The notes under the pieces: model-generated
What the model saw: the letters and a program-made list of their open reading frames with translations, nothing else
The model's database searches: none
What the model was told of the DNA's origin: nothing
Shown here: one piece after another, positions 6,200 through 7,997 of the stretch
Layout of the letters: every line of letters starts with the position of its first letter
Numbering within the stretch: the stretch's first letter is position 1
Source of the DNA: an uncultured Chloroflexota bacterium
Lineage (GTDB): Bacteria; Chloroflexota; Anaerolineae; B4-G1; DUEL01
DNA length: 7,997 nucleotides
Assembly (NCBI GenBank): GCA_937138275.1
Contig: CAKZOY010000173.1
Location: forward strand, 1-7,997
Direction: 5' to 3'
Program-made: the position numbers and the translations under genes

Positions 6200-6988
6200 A
6201 TGCTTGTCATCGCGTTCGTTGTGGAGATTTTGATAATGCTGGGTGCGCCGGTGGCGCTATGGGTATTCCTCTGGCGGCGGTACCGGGCATCGTGGGGGCT
6301 GATCGCGGTGGGCGCGCTCACGTTCATCCTCTCCCAGGTGGTGCACCTGCCCCTGAACTGGGGGCTGGGCCTGCTGGGGGGCGGGCGCGGGGTGGCGCTC
6401 TGGCCGCTTCCGGCGATGGCGGCCGTGGCCGGGCTCAGCGCTGGGCTTTGCGAGGAGGGGGCCCGCTATCTGGTGCTCCGCTTCTGGCGCAGGGACGCCC
6501 GTACCTGGATTCAGGGGGTGACCTTCGGCGCCGGGCATGGGGGGATAGAGTCCATCCTTTTGGGGTTGGGCGTGTTGATGGGCTTTATCAACATGTTGAT
6601 CCTGCGGAGCGTCGGCCCGGAGGCCTTCGGCCTTTCCGGAGAGTTGCTGGAGCAGACCCGGCAGCAGGTGGAGGCCTACTGGGGAATGGCCTGGTATCTC
6701 CCGCTCCTGGGCGGGCTGGAGCGCATCTTCGCGATGACGATGCAGATCGCGTTGGCGCTTCTGGTCCTGCAGGCGGTGGTTCGGCGAAATCTCCTCTGGC
6801 TGGGGGCGGCGATTCTGGCCCACGCGCTGGTGAACGCGGTGGCCGTTGGCCTGATGCAATCGGGGGTCTCTATCCTGTGGGTTGAGGGGATGATCTTCCT
6901 GATGGCCCTGGGCGCGCTGGGAGTCATCCTGGCGCTGCGGCTGCGGCCGACGGAGGCGGCGGAGCAGGAAGCGCTCGCGGAGGGGTGA
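6200..6988 (+). CDS. YhfC-family intramembrane metalloprotease
   Basis: This 262-residue polytopic membrane protein has hydrophobic segments around 3-24, 32-50, 67-83, 119-135, 163-172, 176-193, 198-218 and 226-246. The conserved polar residues sit in or next to membrane segments: CEEGARY (84-90), FGAGHGGIES (109-118), ER (174-175) and AHALVN (207-212). Paired glutamates, then GHGG and a late His-x-x-x-Asn are the signature of the YhfC group, related to the CPBP/PrsW glutamyl membrane proteases. Substrates are unknown; the family is generally thought to process membrane proteins or peptides. ATG at 6200 is chosen because AGGAGG (6190-6195) lies just ahead. The frame is open back to 6134, but that stretch is the intergenic repeat. 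It follows the SPFH gene pair by 106 nt on the same strand. Confidence 0.88.
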   Translation: MLVIAFVVEILIMLGAPVALWVFLWRRYRASWGLIAVGALTFILSQVVHLPLNWGLGLLGGGRGVALWPLPAMAAVAGLSAGLCEEGARYLVLRFWRRDARTWIQGVTFGAGHGGIESILLGLGVLMGFINMLILRSVGPEAFGLSGELLEQTRQQVEAYWGMAWYLPLLGGLERIFAMTMQIALALLVLQAVVRRNLLWLGAAILAHALVNAVAVGLMQSGVSILWVEGMIFLMALGALGVILALRLRPTEAAEQEALAEG

Positions 6989-7009
6989 AATTCGCCCCGC
7001 AAGGGGATG

Positions 7010-7025
7010 TGTTTCACGTGAAACA
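7010..7025. other. parS: parS centromere site (ParB/Spo0J binding)
   Basis: TGTTTCACGTGAAACA is a perfect 16-bp palindrome identical to the canonical chromosomal parS sequence recognised by ParB/Spo0J in a wide range of bacteria. It lies between the YhfC stop (6986-6988) and the next start (7061), in non-coding DNA. ParB binds such sites, spreads with CTP, and loads condensin (SMC) near the replication origin. A small CCCC-GCAA-GGGG hairpin (6995-7006) lies directly to the left. No parA or parB gene is in the window, so the site would act with proteins encoded elsewhere. Confidence 0.9.
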
Positions 7026-7060
7026 TCGCTCCATCCGCCTTTCGCAAGGAGAAGAGGTCT

Positions 7061-7839
7061 ATGGGCGAAGGGGAAAAACGCAAACTACAGATAAAAGTGA
7101 ACTGCTGCTTGCCTGGGAGACGGTCTCCCCGGAGGTAACGTATTACCTGGACCTGGAAACGGGGGAGATAGTGATGATCACCGAAGAGGCCGAGGCGTAC
7201 CTGGAGGAACCCCTGGACGAGTCTGAACCGGACTGGATGGAGGAGATGCTCCAGCAGGCCCGGCAGGTGAAGGAAGAGTACGGGCCGTCGCTATCTCCCC
7301 ATCCCCAGACCGGATTCCCGCGAGGGCTACCGGGATATGGAGGACTTTATCGCCACCGTTCGGGACCAGCGACTCCAGGACCGGTTGTGGCGTGCTGTTG
7401 AAGGTCGGGGCGCGTTTCGCCGGTTCAAAGAGTCCTGGCCGGGCACCCCGACGAACGCCAGCGCTGGTTCGCCTTCAAGGAGCGTCGGCTTCAGGCACGG
7501 GCGCTGGACTGGCTGGAGAGCATCGGTGTGGAGCCCCTCAACCCACCCGAACTCCCCCCGGAGACCGAACCGGAGGAGGCGGGCACGCCAGAGATAGAAC
7601 TGGACCTGGAGGAAAGCCTGACCCTGTTGCTTCTGTATCTCTCCTCCTGGGAAGACCGCGTCGCCTCCGACCTCGTCGTTCGCCGGGCCTGGAAGGGCTA
7701 TACTTTTGAGGTACTGGACGCACTGGAGGAAAAGGGGCTGCTCTCCCAGAGCCGCCGGGCCAAGTCGGTGGTGCTGACGGAGCAGGGCATCCGCCTGGCC
7801 CGGAAAATCCACGAGCGCCTGAAGGCTATCGGGGAATAA
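7061..7839 (+). pseudogene. UPF0158-DUF6429 fusion gene broken by three frameshifts
   Basis: A good AAGGAG (7046-7051) precedes ATG at 7061. Joined across three single-base shifts, the gene would encode about 259 residues. It opens MGEGEKRKLQIKV. After a missing base near 7097-7099 it continues ELLLAWETVSPEVTYYLDLE...TEEAEAYLEEPLDE. After an extra base near 7282-7285 it reads RRYLPIPRPDSREGYRDMED...GAFRRFK. After a second missing base near 7430-7432 it reads VLAGHPDERQRWFAFKERR to the TAA at 7837-7839. The parts up to about WLESIGVEPLN match the order of motifs in the UPF0158 family (function unknown). After an acidic Pro/Glu linker, LTLLLLYLSSWED, RRAWKGYTFEVLDALEEKGL and AKSVVLTEQGIRLA match DUF6429. 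No internal stop or lost motif is seen beyond the shifts, so this is a very recent pseudogene or local sequence error. The last part (7528-7839) could be translated alone. Confidence 0.75.
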
Positions 7840-7842
7840 CGG

Positions 7843-7997
7843 TTCGCAGTCAGCCACGCAGCGCGGCGAAGTGATGTCCCGTTTGTAGTCAGCCACGTAG
7901 CGTACGGAGTGGCGCCCCGGCGCTACTCCGCGTTGCTCCGTAGCGCACTACAAGCGCCATCGCGCCCGCTGCGGGCGTTCGTAGCCGCGAAGCGCAG
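7843..7997. repeat. Palindromic REP-like repeat cluster
   Basis: GCAGTCAGCCACGCAGCG (7846-7863) recurs as GTAGTCAGCCACGTAGCG (7885-7902), 16 of 18 identical and 39 bp apart. The second copy begins a long imperfect palindrome. TTGTAGT (7883-7889) pairs with ACTACAA (7947-7953), and 7905-7916 pairs with 7919-7930 over 12 bp with one G/T wobble. Another small palindrome, CGCCCGC-T-GCGGGCG, is at about 7963-7977. The variations on GTAGCG and CGCTAC continue to the right edge, so the element probably extends further. No gene is visible. It lies just after the broken gene and has no U-run, so it is a repetitive palindromic element rather than a simple terminator. Confidence 0.7.

Noticed and set aside
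6985..7401. Independent 138-residue gene spanning the parS site
   Set aside because: Its start reads through parS, and only its middle matches UPF0158. Both ends are out of frame with the family, so it is a segment of the frameshifted gene.
7061..7839. Programmed ribosomal frameshifting as the explanation for the broken gene
   Set aside because: Three separate shifts in mixed directions without slippery heptamers or a following structure are not plausible as programmed events.
7843..7997. CRISPR array
   Set aside because: The repeats are imperfect, palindromic and nested, with only two direct copies and no regular spacers.

Overview
The window is GC-rich, densely coded bacterial chromosomal DNA. 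The gene content suggests a member of the Chloroflexota (Anaerolineae-like), but this is inference from family content and style only; there is no rRNA or other phylogenetic marker here. The promoters are unusually readable: two perfect sigma-70-type TTGACA-17-TATAAT promoters and one extended -10.

Left part (1-2188, minus strand): the first 29 codons of a minus-strand gene run off the left edge. It is preceded by a good ribosome binding site and, about 120 nt upstream, by a perfect consensus promoter. A roughly 370-bp non-coding stretch follows, with several hairpins including a 20-bp perfect inverted repeat that caps the 3' end of the next gene. That gene, also on the minus strand, encodes an exported or membrane-anchored protein with a CARDB-like domain followed by a gluzincin-type (peptidase MA-like) zinc protease domain.

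Centre (2189-4475, plus strand): a divergent promoter region feeds a three-gene operon of a short YtrA-type GntR regulator, an ABC ATPase and an ABC-2 permease, with overlapping ends. The GntR promoter is followed by a tandem 14-bp repeat that contains a dyad and runs into the start codon. This looks like an autoregulatory operator.

Right part (4476-6988, plus strand): a stomatin/slipin-type SPFH membrane protein, a small protein overlapping it (possibly of the tubby/LURP-one/scramblase-like fold), and a YhfC-family intramembrane metalloprotease. Together they look like a membrane-quality or membrane-organisation module, though no functional link is proven. Two short gaps here carry a CTCTG-type intergenic repeat.

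Right end (6989-7997): a perfect 16-bp parS site (TGTTTCACGTGAAACA), the ParB-binding centromere sequence of bacterial chromosomes, lies between the YhfC gene and a UPF0158-DUF6429 fusion gene. That gene is broken by three single-base frameshifts within about 340 bp, although its conserved residues survive. The window ends in a palindromic, REP-like intergenic repeat cluster. The parS site suggests that the window lies in the origin-proximal, ParB-bound part of the replicon.
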